14,957 nt of DNA from CAIRYW01 sp964555825 (GCA_964555825.1 CAZKTY010000018.1:1-14957); one strand, 5' to 3'. Shown: positions 5,930 to 13,459, counted from the first letter of the stretch. Notes: generated by a model not told the origin, from the letters alone. Program-made: numbers and translations.

Positions 5930-6296
5930 AGCGCCTGGTAATCGCTCTAATGTAAATTAGGGAGGAAAGTCCGAGCACACACCTGCTTTGGCAGGAATAG
6001 TAGCGGGTAACACCCGTCTGTATCGTTTGAGAACGAATAAGAGGTGCGAACAGTGACGTCTTTTTTCTAAAGGGAAAAGATAACCTTGCAAGTTGCAAGG
6101 TTAAATTCTATAGAGATATGGAAAATGAAACGGCTAAATCCTTACTTGTGTGCAAGGTCGTATCCAACATTTTGTCCCATGGCCAAAATGTTGGAAGAAC
6201 CGCTTGATCTACCGAGTGATCGGATAGACAGATAAATGATTGCCTCACTTTGCTTATGAAAGCAAAGTCAGACAGAACTCGGCTTATAGGCGCGAT
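5930..6296 (+). ncRNA. rnpB: RNase P RNA (class A), with shortened P15-P17 region
   Basis: Catalytic RNA for 5' maturation of tRNAs. P1 is GCGCCT (5931-5936) with AGGCGC (6288-6293). The P4 strands are the GGAGGAAAGTCCGAGCAC block at about 5961-5978 and ACAGAACTCGGCTTAT at about 6272-6287. The conserved J11/12-like GCGAACAGTGACG is at about 6046-6058. P12, two hairpins in the P13/P14 position, the block ACGGCTAAATCC and GTGCAAGGTCG, P18 (CTACCGA GTGA TCGGATAG) and a GATAAATGATTGCC block are all recognisable. The P15-P17 region is reduced to one 11-bp hairpin (6164-6174 with 6184-6194, loop TCCCATGGC) lacking the usual GGU that pairs with tRNA CCA. P3 is a single short hairpin. Confidence 0.95.
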
Positions 6297-6303
6297 TCTC
6301 ACG

Positions 6304-6336
6304 AAAAAACAGAAGTGCTATGCACTTCTGTTTTTT
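6304..6336 (+). terminator. Intrinsic terminator of rnpB
   Basis: A perfect 15-bp stem (6304-6318 with 6322-6336) with a TAT loop. CAGAAGTGC/GCACTTCTG is flanked by an A-run and a T-run, so it would work in both directions. It lies eight bases after the RNase P RNA end. Confidence 0.93.
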
Positions 6337-6417
6337 ATTACAATTTTTTATTAACGAAATTAATTATAAAACAAAAAATTGATGAAGTGAGCGTAGAAAT
6401 TGGAAGTACTCTTGTAG

Positions 6418-6423
6418 TATACT
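6418..6423 (+). promoter_or_regulatory. -10 element (TATACT) for murJ
   Basis: TATACT ends eight bases before the ATG at 6432, so the mRNA should have a leader of about two bases or none. No clear -35: a TTGGAA upstream is only 12 bases away. There is no Shine-Dalgarno. It follows the rnpB terminator, so murJ needs its own promoter. Confidence 0.55.
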
Positions 6424-6431
6424 TGTGAAAA

Positions 6432-8111
6432 ATGGTCAGGAAAATATTTAACATATTCAGTAAGGAAATAATCAGTGTTCATGGAATTGCGTATCTCTTG
6501 GGTTTTTTTGCGCTTCTAGCCCAACTTTTGGCTCTCGTTAGAGATCGTATGCTTGCTGCAACTTTTGGAGCTAGTACGACTCTCGATATTTATTATGCTT
6601 CTTTTAGGATACCAGATCTAATTTTTGTGACCGTTGCGTCTCTTGTGTCTATTTCTATTTTGGTTCCTTTTTTTACTGAGGCAGAAGAAAAAGGAAAGGA
6701 TACCAAATCCATGATAGATGGAATATTCAGTGTTTTTTTTGCAATAATGATCATAGTATCTTTGGTGGCCTATGCATTGATGCCGATATTGGAGCCAAAA
6801 CTTTTTCCAGGTCTTTCACCAGACGAGATATCAAAGCTTATAACTCTTTCTCGCATTATGCTTTTATCTCCACTTTTTTTAGGTTTCTCGAATTTTTTTG
6901 CATCGATTGTGCAGATGTACAACAGATTTTTTCTTTATGCGTTAAGTCCTATTCTATATAACATTGGAATAATAGTAGGAATTGTCTTTCTTTACCCTAT
7001 GTTTGGAATATATGGCTTGGGTATTGGAGTAGGTATTGGGGCGTTTCTTCATGCTTTCATCCAAGTTCCATTTATTGTTGATAAAAGATCTTTTCCAAAA
7101 ATAACTTCAAAGATCGATTTTCCATCGGTCAAAAGGATAATTGGTCTTTCAATACCAAGAACCGTGACTTTGTCTACAAGTTCTATTTCTGCTTTTGCGC
7201 TGATATCTATGGCCTCACTTTTGGGAGCAGGAGCGATCACTATCTTTAATTTTTCTTTCAATCTCGAATCTGGTCCTTTGTCGATAATAGGGGTCTCTTA
7301 TGCTTCTGCAGTTTTTCCAATGCTTTCAAGACTTTTTGTCCAAGGAAAGAAAGATATTTTTCTCGAACGAATGGTTGCTGTTACTAAGCATATAATCTTT
7401 TGGTCAATGCCCGCTGTTGTTCTGTTTATAGTTTTGCGAGCTCAAATAGTTCGAACGGTCCTCGGTGCTGGAAATTTTACTTGGTCTGATACAAGACTTA
7501 CCGCAGCTTCTCTTGCATTATTTTCAATATCAATTATTCCTCAAAGTCTTGTACTTCTTTTTGTGCGTGCTTTTTATGCTGAAGGTAAGACAAAGAAACC
7601 TCTTTATATAAATGTTATCTCTATGGTTGTGACAATAATTTGCGGATATCTATTCTTGTTCATCTACAAGACATTTCCAACTGTTGAATATTTCTTCCAG
7701 TCACTTCTTCGTATAGAAGATGTACCAGGATCTATTGTCGTAATGCTTGCATTAGCTTTTTCCGTCGGAATAACTTTCAACATGATCCTTCATTGGGTCG
7801 CTTTCGAAAAAGAATTTCCATCTTATACCCAAAGTATAAGAAAAGTGGCTTTTCAAAGTATCTCAGCCTCGATAATTATCGGTTATTTCTCATATTTGTT
7901 CCTTAATATCTTTGATGATTTTTTGGATCTAAATACTCTCATGGGAATATTTCTACAAGGTTTATTTTCAGGCATTGCAGGATTATTTGTGGGTATAGTT
8001 ATACTTAAACTCATGAAGAGCGAGGAACTTGATCAGGTTATCTTATCTTTGAAGAAAAAGATCTGGAAAGACGAAAAAAATGAAAATATCATTGTTGATG
8101 AACTCATCTGA
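6432..8111 (+). CDS. murJ: Lipid II flippase MurJ (MviN family)
   Basis: A 559-residue polytopic membrane protein of the MOP exporter superfamily that flips lipid-linked peptidoglycan precursor across the cytoplasmic membrane. The MurJ N-terminal signature is clear: RDRMLAATFGAS at about residues 37-48, then LDIYYASFRIPDLIF, in which the Arg and Asp/Pro positions are family features. Other typical stretches are SIPRTVTLSTSS and the ASAVFPMLSRL region. Some 14 hydrophobic segments are visible. It is longer than the usual 500-530 residues because of extra loops and a short charged C-terminal tail. It stands alone behind its own promoter and terminates 34 bases before lepA. Confidence 0.95.
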   Translation: MVRKIFNIFSKEIISVHGIAYLLGFFALLAQLLALVRDRMLAATFGASTTLDIYYASFRIPDLIFVTVASLVSISILVPFFTEAEEKGKDTKSMIDGIFSVFFAIMIIVSLVAYALMPILEPKLFPGLSPDEISKLITLSRIMLLSPLFLGFSNFFASIVQMYNRFFLYALSPILYNIGIIVGIVFLYPMFGIYGLGIGVGIGAFLHAFIQVPFIVDKRSFPKITSKIDFPSVKRIIGLSIPRTVTLSTSSISAFALISMASLLGAGAITIFNFSFNLESGPLSIIGVSYASAVFPMLSRLFVQGKKDIFLERMVAVTKHIIFWSMPAVVLFIVLRAQIVRTVLGAGNFTWSDTRLTAASLALFSISIIPQSLVLLFVRAFYAEGKTKKPLYINVISMVVTIICGYLFLFIYKTFPTVEYFFQSLLRIEDVPGSIVVMLALAFSVGITFNMILHWVAFEKEFPSYTQSIRKVAFQSISASIIIGYFSYLFLNIFDDFLDLNTLMGIFLQGLFSGIAGLFVGIVILKLMKSEELDQVILSLKKKIWKDEKNENIIVDELI

Positions 8112-8145
8112 TCGCTTGTAGTATAGGTGTGAATTTTCTGATAAT

Positions 8146-9960
8146 ATGACCCAAATGAATCCAAAATACATAAGAAATTTCAGCATTATTGCCCATATTG
8201 ACCATGGAAAGTCTACTCTTGCCGATAGAATGCTTGAGATCACTCATACAATAGAAAAAAGAAAAATGATGGATCAGGTTCTAGACAATATGGAACTTGA
8301 GAGAGAAAAAGGGATCACAATAAAAATGCGACCAGTAAGAATGTTCTTCAAACATAAGAATGAAGAATATCTTTTGAATTTGATCGATACACCTGGACAC
8401 ATAGATTTTTCATATGAAGTTTCTCGTGCTTTGAAAGCTGTAGAAGGATGCCTTTTGCTTGTTGATGCTACTCAAGGGATCCAAGCTCAGACTCTTACCG
8501 TGCTTGAAGCAGCAAAAAAAACAAATCTGAATATTATTCCAGTCATAACAAAAATAGATTCACCTATTGCAAGAATAGAAGATATAAAATCAGAGATATC
8601 TAACGTGTTGAATATAGATGAATCCGAGATCATCGAGGTTTCTGGAAAAACAGGAGAGGGAGTTCCTAAACTTCTCGAAGAGATCATAGAAAAGATCCCT
8701 GCTCCTAAGAATCTTCTTCAAGGAGAAGATTCAAAAAAACTTCAGGCTTTAGTTTTTGATTTTCAATTCACAAATCATAAAGGGGTAATTGTCTTTATCA
8801 GAGTAATGTCAGGAGAAGTAAAGAAAGGAGACAAACTGATGTTCTCAGCGTCAAAAGAACAATTCGAAGCTATTGAAGTTGGTATCTTTGCTCCTGAAGA
8901 AGAACCAATAGAAAAATTAATGGAAGGACAGATCGGATATATTGTTACGGGTATTAAACAGCCAGGGGTTGCTTCTGTCGGAGACACTATTGTCTCTACA
9001 AAAAATCCTGCTGAAAGTCTTTCTGGATACATAGAGCCAAAACCTGTGGTGTGGGCATCGGTATTTCCGAATGATGCAGATGATTTTAAAAATCTTGAGT
9101 TAGCATTGAAGAGGTTGAGACTTTCTGATTCTGCATTTACGTTTGAGGAAGAGTCATCTGGTTCTCTAGGCAGGGGATTCAGATGTGGTTTTCTTGGACT
9201 TCTTCATCTTGAGATAATTACAGAAAGATTAAGAAGAGAATTCAATCTCGATCTTATTATTGCAACTCCAAGTATTACTTATGAGATAGTTTTTAAAACT
9301 GGAAAGAGGGAGACTATCTATTCTCCTTCATTGTTTCCAGATGAACATCTTATTGAAAGTATCAGAGAACCTTGGGTAAAAGTGACGATCATTTGTCCAG
9401 AAAAATATACAGGAGCTGTCTATCAACTTTTTTATGATCACGAGGCAGAACTCCATGATTCAGAGACCTTTGCAGACGGAAGAAATTCCTTGACCCTTTC
9501 AATGCCTCTTCGTGAATTAATGAGAAATTTCTTTGATGAATTAAAAAGTATCTCTTCTGGTTTTGCTTCACTTTCATATGAATTTGAAGGTCTTAGAGAT
9601 GCTGATGTGTGCAGGATGGATATATTAGTGGCTGATGAGCCTGTAATTGCTTTTGCTTCTGTAATTGCAAAAAGAAGGGTAGATGAGGATGCTAATAAGG
9701 CTGTGGATAAGTTGTATGCTGTGTTGCCTCGCCAAATGTTCGCAACCAAGATACAGGCTAGGGCTATGGGCCGTATAATCGCTTCTAGGAGCATTTCAGC
9801 ACTCAAAAAGGATGTAACTCAACATATGTATGGAGGCGATATAACGCGAAAAATGAAGCTTAGAGAGAAGCAGAAGAAAGGCAAGAAAAAGATGAAAGAA
9901 AGAGGGTCTGTAAATATCCCTCAGGATGTGTTCCTTAAGATGATGAAGAGAGATTCTTAG
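8146..9960 (+). CDS. lepA: Elongation factor 4 (LepA), ribosome-associated GTPase
   Basis: A 604-residue translational GTPase of the EF-G-like class that acts on the ribosome during initiation or elongation. G1 AHIDHGKS is at residues 16-23, the switch region has EREKGITIK, G3 is DTPGHIDF, G4 is TKID, and a G5-like SGKTGEG follows. The LepA-specific C-terminal domain is present, including GFRCGFLGLLHLEI and the basic tail with KKGKKKMKERG. Length is normal. The start is the ATG that places IRNFSIIAHIDHGKS correctly; a second Met three codons on (8155) is equally possible. A TATAGG at 8122-8127 is a weak -10 giving a short leader; no Shine-Dalgarno. Confidence 0.97.
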   Translation: MTQMNPKYIRNFSIIAHIDHGKSTLADRMLEITHTIEKRKMMDQVLDNMELEREKGITIKMRPVRMFFKHKNEEYLLNLIDTPGHIDFSYEVSRALKAVEGCLLLVDATQGIQAQTLTVLEAAKKTNLNIIPVITKIDSPIARIEDIKSEISNVLNIDESEIIEVSGKTGEGVPKLLEEIIEKIPAPKNLLQGEDSKKLQALVFDFQFTNHKGVIVFIRVMSGEVKKGDKLMFSASKEQFEAIEVGIFAPEEEPIEKLMEGQIGYIVTGIKQPGVASVGDTIVSTKNPAESLSGYIEPKPVVWASVFPNDADDFKNLELALKRLRLSDSAFTFEEESSGSLGRGFRCGFLGLLHLEIITERLRREFNLDLIIATPSITYEIVFKTGKRETIYSPSLFPDEHLIESIREPWVKVTIICPEKYTGAVYQLFYDHEAELHDSETFADGRNSLTLSMPLRELMRNFFDELKSISSGFASLSYEFEGLRDADVCRMDILVADEPVIAFASVIAKRRVDEDANKAVDKLYAVLPRQMFATKIQARAMGRIIASRSISALKKDVTQHMYGGDITRKMKLREKQKKGKKKMKERGSVNIPQDVFLKMMKRDS

Positions 9961-9978
9961 CTTTGTTTCAAGACTTGG

Positions 9979-10089
9979 TTATCTCCAAGCTGGGAAGTAC
10001 AAAGCTATCATTCCTAATATCATAATGACTGAAACTACCAGAGTGACTGTCCTTAGTGCTTTTTGAGTTCTTTTTCCGAATAAAAACAT
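9979..10089 (-). CDS. Tiny single-span membrane protein, 36 residues
   Basis: On the minus strand an ATG at 10087-10089 opens a 36-codon frame ending in TAA at 9979-9981. The product begins MFLFGKRTQKALRTVT, with a basic N-terminus, continues with a single hydrophobic helix at about residues 15-32 (LVVSVIMILGMIALYF), and ends PAWR. It fills the lepA-ftsB-like gap almost completely. Support comes from the protein-like composition, the positive-inside charge pattern, and a GATAAT -10 (minus strand, complement of 10108-10113) about 18 bases before the ATG. I recall short proteins of this general type (KR-rich start, one helix) in Parcubacteria but cannot name a family. It may be a small membrane-complex subunit or a regulator. 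Confidence 0.6.
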   Translation of the reverse strand: MFLFGKRTQKALRTVTLVVSVIMILGMIALYFPAWR

Positions 10090-10098
10090 AATTTTTTG

Positions 10099-10113
10099 TA
10101 TAATGATATTATC
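10099..10113. promoter_or_regulatory. Divergent promoter: two back-to-back -10 boxes
   Basis: TATAAT (10099-10104, + strand) and ATTATC (10108-10113, read GATAAT on the minus strand) form an inverted pair with a three-base centre. The + box lies 15 bases before the ATG at 10120, and the minus box lies 18 bases before the minus ATG at 10089. Both genes would have leaders of about 8-12 bases. Transcription from one side probably excludes the other. Confidence 0.5.
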
Positions 10114-10119
10114 ATAGAG

Positions 10120-10497
10120 ATGCGCGAATTCAAGGATAAAAGAAAAAGAAAAGAAAAGTTATATTCATCATGGAGTGTCCTTGCACTTTTTGCGATCTCT
10201 CTTTTCCTTGCAAAAGATGTATGGAATATCTATCAAAAAGAGATCGAGAGTGCGAGTTTGGATTCAGACTCTAAAGCAAAACTTCAATCTTTAAGTGCAC
10301 AAGCCGATCAGTTAAATTCTAATATAAAAAAATTGAGTACTGATGCTGGAATTGATGAAGAACTTCGACAAAAATATGGAGTAGTGAAGCCGGGTGAAGA
10401 AATGATAGTTGTGGTACCTGATAATTCCACAACAACTAGTACGAGTACAGAATCGGTCTATTCAAGTTTTTTTGATAAAATAAGATCGTTCTTTTAG
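10120..10497 (+). CDS. FtsB/DivIC-like septum formation initiator protein
   Basis: A 125-residue bitopic membrane protein. A strongly basic cytoplasmic start (KDKRKRKEK) leads into one transmembrane helix at about residues 16-32. A heptad-like coiled coil with Leu/Ile repeats follows at about 35-78, then the family's GIDEELRQKYGVVKPGEEMIVVV ending (about residues 77-99), followed by a Ser/Thr-rich tail. This is the architecture of FtsB/DivIC, which link FtsQ/DivIB and FtsL in the divisome. The ATG at 10120 is chosen over an in-frame TTG at 10096 because the TTG precedes and overlaps the -10 box. The tRNA-Gly gene begins ten bases after the stop and may be co-transcribed. Confidence 0.85.
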   Translation: MREFKDKRKRKEKLYSSWSVLALFAISLFLAKDVWNIYQKEIESASLDSDSKAKLQSLSAQADQLNSNIKKLSTDAGIDEELRQKYGVVKPGEEMIVVVPDNSTTTSTSTESVYSSFFDKIRSFF

Positions 10498-10507
10498 AAA
10501 AAAATAT

Positions 10508-10578
10508 GCGGGTATGGTTCAGTGGTAGAATGCGACCTTCCCAAGGTTGAGACGCGGATTCGATTCCCGCTACCCGCA
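10508..10578 (+). tRNA. tRNA-Gly(CCC)
   Basis: Acceptor GCGGGTA with TACCCGC (10571-10577), discriminator A10578. The anticodon stem CGACC/GGTTG encloses loop TTCCCAA, giving anticodon CCC, which reads GGG. CCA is not encoded (the next bases are CA). The T-arm reads GCGGA TTCGATT CCCGC, so the normally invariant G53-C61 pair is A-C here. Confidence 0.95.
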
Positions 10579-10614
10579 CAAATTTATTTTGATCCAAATA
10601 CCAGATCTTTAAGA

Positions 10615-10642
10615 TTGACCCTTTGTTCCCGTGTGGTAAACT
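10615..10642 (+). promoter_or_regulatory. Promoter of pyrBC
   Basis: TTGACC (10615-10620) and TAAACT (10637-10642) with 16-base spacing. The transcription start predicted at about 10649 is two bases before the pyrB ATG, so the pyrB mRNA should be practically leaderless. No attenuator or riboswitch can fit between them. Confidence 0.65.
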
Positions 10643-10650
10643 CTTTCTCA

Positions 10651-11667
10651 ATGGATGCGATATTGCATAAAAAGCCTCTATCCGAAGCAGAAGAAGATCT
10701 AAGCAAAGTTCGAGCTTTACGAGATCTTTCTTTTTTTGATCTTATTTCAATCGATCAGGTAAGTTTGGACGATCTTGATCTTATCTATGATGTAGCTCGA
10801 AGATTTCGAGATTACAAAACATATAAATTTTCTTTCAATAAAGGCCTGTCACAGATCAATGCTTTTTTTGAGGCTTCTACAAGAACGAGTTCAAGTTTTG
10901 ATCTAGCAGCAAAACAATTATCAATGGATACTGCAAGTGTTGGTTCAAATAGTTCAGTTCAAAAAGGAGAGAGTTATCTGGATACAATCGAGACAATTGA
11001 TGCTTATAACGTAAAAACAATTGTCATTCGTTCAAAGGAGTCAGGTGTACCAGAAATAATGGCAAGGAGTACTCGTGCTTCTATCATAAATGCTGGAGAT
11101 GGTTGGCATGAGCATCCTACACAAGCTTTGTTAGACGGACTTACGATCCTAGATCATGTTGGAGGAAAGGATCTTAATGGAAGAGTTATTACAATAGTTG
11201 GGGATATAATGCACTCAAGAGTGTTTGGCTCTCTTGTTAGACTTTTGAAAAAACTTGGAGCAGAGGTTAGGATCTCAGCTCCTTTGACCCTTATCCCAAA
11301 AGAAGTAGAAAAGTTTGGTGTTGTCTGGTTTGGAAATGTCGAGGAAGCGATAAAAGATGCAGATGTTGTATATGCACTTCGTGTTCAAAGTGAACGCGGT
11401 GCGAATGGTTTTATTCCCACCTTAAGAGAATATTCGAAAATGTTTGGCATTTCTCGCAAGCGTCTGGATCTAGCAAAGAAGGACGCTATTTTAATGCATC
11501 CAGGACCTGTTATCAGAGATATTGATGTCCATTCGGTCTTTGCTGCTGTTGATGAACAATCTCATATCCTAAGACAAGTTGAGAATGGTATGGCTGTTAG
11601 AAAAGCTATATTGTGGCTTATAAATAATCGTATCGATGGAAAAGTAAAGACATTTAAACGAAAATAG
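10651..11667 (+). CDS. pyrB: Aspartate carbamoyltransferase catalytic chain
   Basis: Condenses carbamoyl phosphate with aspartate to carbamoyl aspartate in pyrimidine synthesis. Carbamoyl-phosphate loop STRT is at residues 76-79, the SxxxKGES loop at 102-108, HPTQALLD at 155-162, GDIMHSR at 184-190 and HPGP near residue 290. The 338 residues starting at ATG 10651 are somewhat longer than the usual 300-310 because of an N-terminal extension of about 20 residues. An in-frame start at 10522 lies inside tRNA-Gly and is rejected. No regulatory chain gene (pyrI) follows. pyrC starts five bases after the stop, forming a pyrBC operon. Confidence 0.96.
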   Translation: MDAILHKKPLSEAEEDLSKVRALRDLSFFDLISIDQVSLDDLDLIYDVARRFRDYKTYKFSFNKGLSQINAFFEASTRTSSSFDLAAKQLSMDTASVGSNSSVQKGESYLDTIETIDAYNVKTIVIRSKESGVPEIMARSTRASIINAGDGWHEHPTQALLDGLTILDHVGGKDLNGRVITIVGDIMHSRVFGSLVRLLKKLGAEVRISAPLTLIPKEVEKFGVVWFGNVEEAIKDADVVYALRVQSERGANGFIPTLREYSKMFGISRKRLDLAKKDAILMHPGPVIRDIDVHSVFAAVDEQSHILRQVENGMAVRKAILWLINNRIDGKVKTFKRK

Positions 11668-11672
11668 ATCAT

Positions 11673-12968
11673 ATGGCAACACTTCTTATAAAGAACGGAC
11701 GAGTAATAGACCCAAAAAATTCCTTGGATTTAATTTCTGATATTTTTATAAAAGATGGAAAGATATTCTCTATCGGGAAGGATCTAAAAGAAACAGCTGA
11801 TAAGGAGATCGACGCTACTGGTCTTGTTGTGGCTCCTGGATTGATTGATCTTCAGGTTCACTTTCGTGAACCAGGAAGAGAAGATAAGGAGACTTTGGAA
11901 ACTGGATCAATGGCTGCACTTGCTGGAGGAGTCACTTCTGCTGTTGCAATGCCAAATTTGAATCCAATATCGGATAATCAGACCGTGATCGAATTTGTAA
12001 AGAATAGATCAAAGACATTGGATCTGATAAATATCTATCCAACAGGAGCAATCACAAAAGGTCAAGGAGGTTCAATGCTCTCTGAAATAAATGAATTAAA
12101 AAATTCTGGCGCGATCGCAATTACAGATGATGGCTTTGATATTCAGAATGAAGGACTTTTGAGACGTGCAATGGAATATGCAAAGACATGTGGGATACTT
12201 TTTATGAGTCATTGTGAGACTAGAGATCTTACTGAGGATGGGGTTATGCACGAAGGATGGGTCTCAACTCAGTTGGGACTTTCTGGTACTCCTGCTCTTT
12301 CTGAAGATATGGCTGTATATAAAAATATTTTGATAGCAGAAGAGACAGGAGCTCGCCTTCATATTTTACATAATTCATCTGCTGGAGCGATTCGTGCGAT
12401 TCGTGAGGCAAAAAAAAGAGGGGCTAAGAATATTACTGCAGAAGCTTCCGTTCAACATTTTTCTTTGACTGATGAAGAATGTTTCGGCTATAACACCGAC
12501 GCAAAAATGTACCCACCGCTTCGTTCAAAAGATCATGTTGATGCTGTTATCGAAGGAATAAAAGATGGAACGATCGATGCTTTCACAACCGATCATGCTC
12601 CACACATTGAACCTGATAAATTAAGATCTTTCCAAGATGCATCTTTTGGTTCTACTGGATTAGAAACTAGTTTTGCTGTTATGAATACATATTTAGTTAG
12701 GTCAGGAATCATCAGTTTATCCCAAGGGATCGAAAAGATGTCATTTTCTTCAGCTAAGATAATAGGTGTAGATAAAGGGCACTTGTCTGTTGAAGCTGAT
12801 GCAGATATTTCCATATTTGATATTGATAAGGAATGGGTCGTTGACCCTCAAAAGTCTTTCTCAAAGGGCAAAAATTGCGTTTTTAATGGCAAAAAACTGA
12901 CAGGTAAAGCTATTTATACGATAGTTGGTGGTAAGGTTCACTTTGAGAATGGTTCTATAGTCAGATAA
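11673..12968 (+). CDS. pyrC: Dihydroorotase (class I)
   Basis: Zinc amidohydrolase that closes carbamoyl aspartate to dihydroorotate, the step after PyrB. It starts with the usual LLIKNGRVIDP, then LIDLQVHFREPG (residues 58-68), GGVTSAVAMPNLNP, AITDDG, the ligand His of SHCE, HILHNSSA and TDHAPH, all expected class I positions. The metal motif DxHxH reads D-L-Q-V-H: the first His is Gln at residue 61. I recall the same Gln in some other class I dihydroorotases (for example alphaproteobacterial DxQVHFREPG forms), so activity is still likely. The 431-residue length is normal. Co-transcribed with pyrB; no Shine-Dalgarno. Confidence 0.95.
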   Translation: MATLLIKNGRVIDPKNSLDLISDIFIKDGKIFSIGKDLKETADKEIDATGLVVAPGLIDLQVHFREPGREDKETLETGSMAALAGGVTSAVAMPNLNPISDNQTVIEFVKNRSKTLDLINIYPTGAITKGQGGSMLSEINELKNSGAIAITDDGFDIQNEGLLRRAMEYAKTCGILFMSHCETRDLTEDGVMHEGWVSTQLGLSGTPALSEDMAVYKNILIAEETGARLHILHNSSAGAIRAIREAKKRGAKNITAEASVQHFSLTDEECFGYNTDAKMYPPLRSKDHVDAVIEGIKDGTIDAFTTDHAPHIEPDKLRSFQDASFGSTGLETSFAVMNTYLVRSGIISLSQGIEKMSFSSAKIIGVDKGHLSVEADADISIFDIDKEWVVDPQKSFSKGKNCVFNGKKLTGKAIYTIVGGKVHFENGSIVR

Positions 12969-12970
12969 TT

Positions 12971-12999
12971 TTTTTGTTTTAGTTTAGGTATGTTAAAAT
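12971..12999 (+). promoter_or_regulatory. Extended -10 promoter (TGTTAAAAT) for the glutaredoxin gene
   Basis: TAAAAT at 12994-12999, preceded by TGT, is identical over nine bases to the promoter at 2545-2553. A TTTTTG at 12971-12976 is a weak -35 with 17-base spacing. The expected start is at about 13006, which leaves a leader of about 47 bases before the ATG at 13053, unlike most genes in this window. Confidence 0.6.
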
Positions 13000-13052
13000 A
13001 GTACTGTTAATAATTTAAAGTGCCGGGCAGGGGACCGGTAGTCACAAGAAGC

Positions 13053-13286
13053 ATGAAAAAAGTAGTTATATACAGTACGCCAACTTGCACATACTGCAAA
13101 ATGGCAAAGGAGTTCTTCACAGATAACAAAGTTGCTTTTGAAGAATATAACGTAGCTTCTGATCTTGAGAAGAGAAAAGAGATGGTTGATAAGAGTGGTC
13201 AAATGGGGGTACCTGTTATTGATATTGGAGGAGAGATCATCGTTGGATATGATAAACCAACGATAATAAAGGCTCTAGGGATCTAA
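13053..13286 (+). CDS. Glutaredoxin family protein (NrdH-like)
   Basis: A 77-residue thioredoxin-fold thiol-disulfide oxidoreductase. Active site CTYC is at residues 12-15, after the typical MKKVVIYSTPT strand. The cis-proline motif GVPVID is at 52-57 and the C-terminal GYDKPTI at 65-71. The in-frame GTG at 13020 would add a GC-rich, basic stretch (PGRGPVVTRS) unlike the family N-terminus, so the ATG at 13053 is preferred. It could reduce ribonucleotide reductase or other thiol proteins, but no partner is nearby. It is a single-gene unit bounded by a strong promoter and a terminator. Confidence 0.92.
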   Translation: MKKVVIYSTPTCTYCKMAKEFFTDNKVAFEEYNVASDLEKRKEMVDKSGQMGVPVIDIGGEIIVGYDKPTIIKALGI

Positions 13287-13291
13287 TACTT

Positions 13292-13320
13292 AAAAGCCCC
13301 TCCGACCGAGAGGGGCTTTT
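13292..13320 (+). terminator. Intrinsic terminator of the glutaredoxin gene
   Basis: An 11-bp perfect stem, AAAAGCCCCTC (13292-13302) with GAGGGGCTTTT (13310-13320), loop CGACCGA, starting five bases after the stop. The A-run/T-run symmetry makes it bidirectional. Confidence 0.93.
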
Positions 13321-13352
13321 AATTTTGTGTAGTTTTGATATTCTGAAAACTC

Positions 13353-13424
13353 GCCATCGTAGTTCAATGGATAGAACAGTCCCGTCCTAAGGGATAGATG
13401 CAGGTTCGATTCCTGCCGACGGCA
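13353..13424 (+). tRNA. tRNA-Arg(CCU)
   Basis: Acceptor GCCATCG with CGACGGC (13417-13423), with one A-C mismatch at pair 4-69. The anticodon stem GTCCC/GGGAT surrounds loop GTCCTAA, giving anticodon CCU, which reads AGG. The T-arm is GCAGG TTCGATT CCTGC and the discriminator is A13424. CCA is not encoded. Confidence 0.93.
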
Positions 13425-13459
13425 TATATTAAAAGCATATTATGATTTTAATATATGCC
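13421..13459 (+). repeat. 14-bp perfect hairpin overlapping the 3' end of tRNA-Arg
   Basis: GGCATATATTAAAA (13421-13434) pairs perfectly with 13446-13459 around an 11-base loop. Its 5' arm includes the last acceptor bases and the discriminator of tRNA-Arg, so the hairpin would compete with the acceptor stem in the unprocessed transcript. There is no T-run after it, so it is not a standard terminator. Confidence 0.7.

Noticed and set aside
6240..6428. A 62-codon + strand frame over the end of rnpB
   Set aside because: It covers conserved RNase P RNA helices and the terminator, and the translation has no protein-like character.
9389..9806. Open frames on the minus strand inside lepA
   Set aside because: lepA is unmistakable on the + strand over the full length, and these are antisense shadows.
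10522..10650. N-terminal extension of pyrB starting inside tRNA-Gly
   Set aside because: The stretch is the tRNA gene and the pyrB promoter read in frame. The ATG at 10651 follows a good -35/-10 pair and gives a family-like protein.
13020..13052. GTG start extending the glutaredoxin by 11 residues
   Set aside because: The extension is GC-rich and basic, unlike the family. Glutaredoxins start immediately before the first strand, as MKKVVIYS does.
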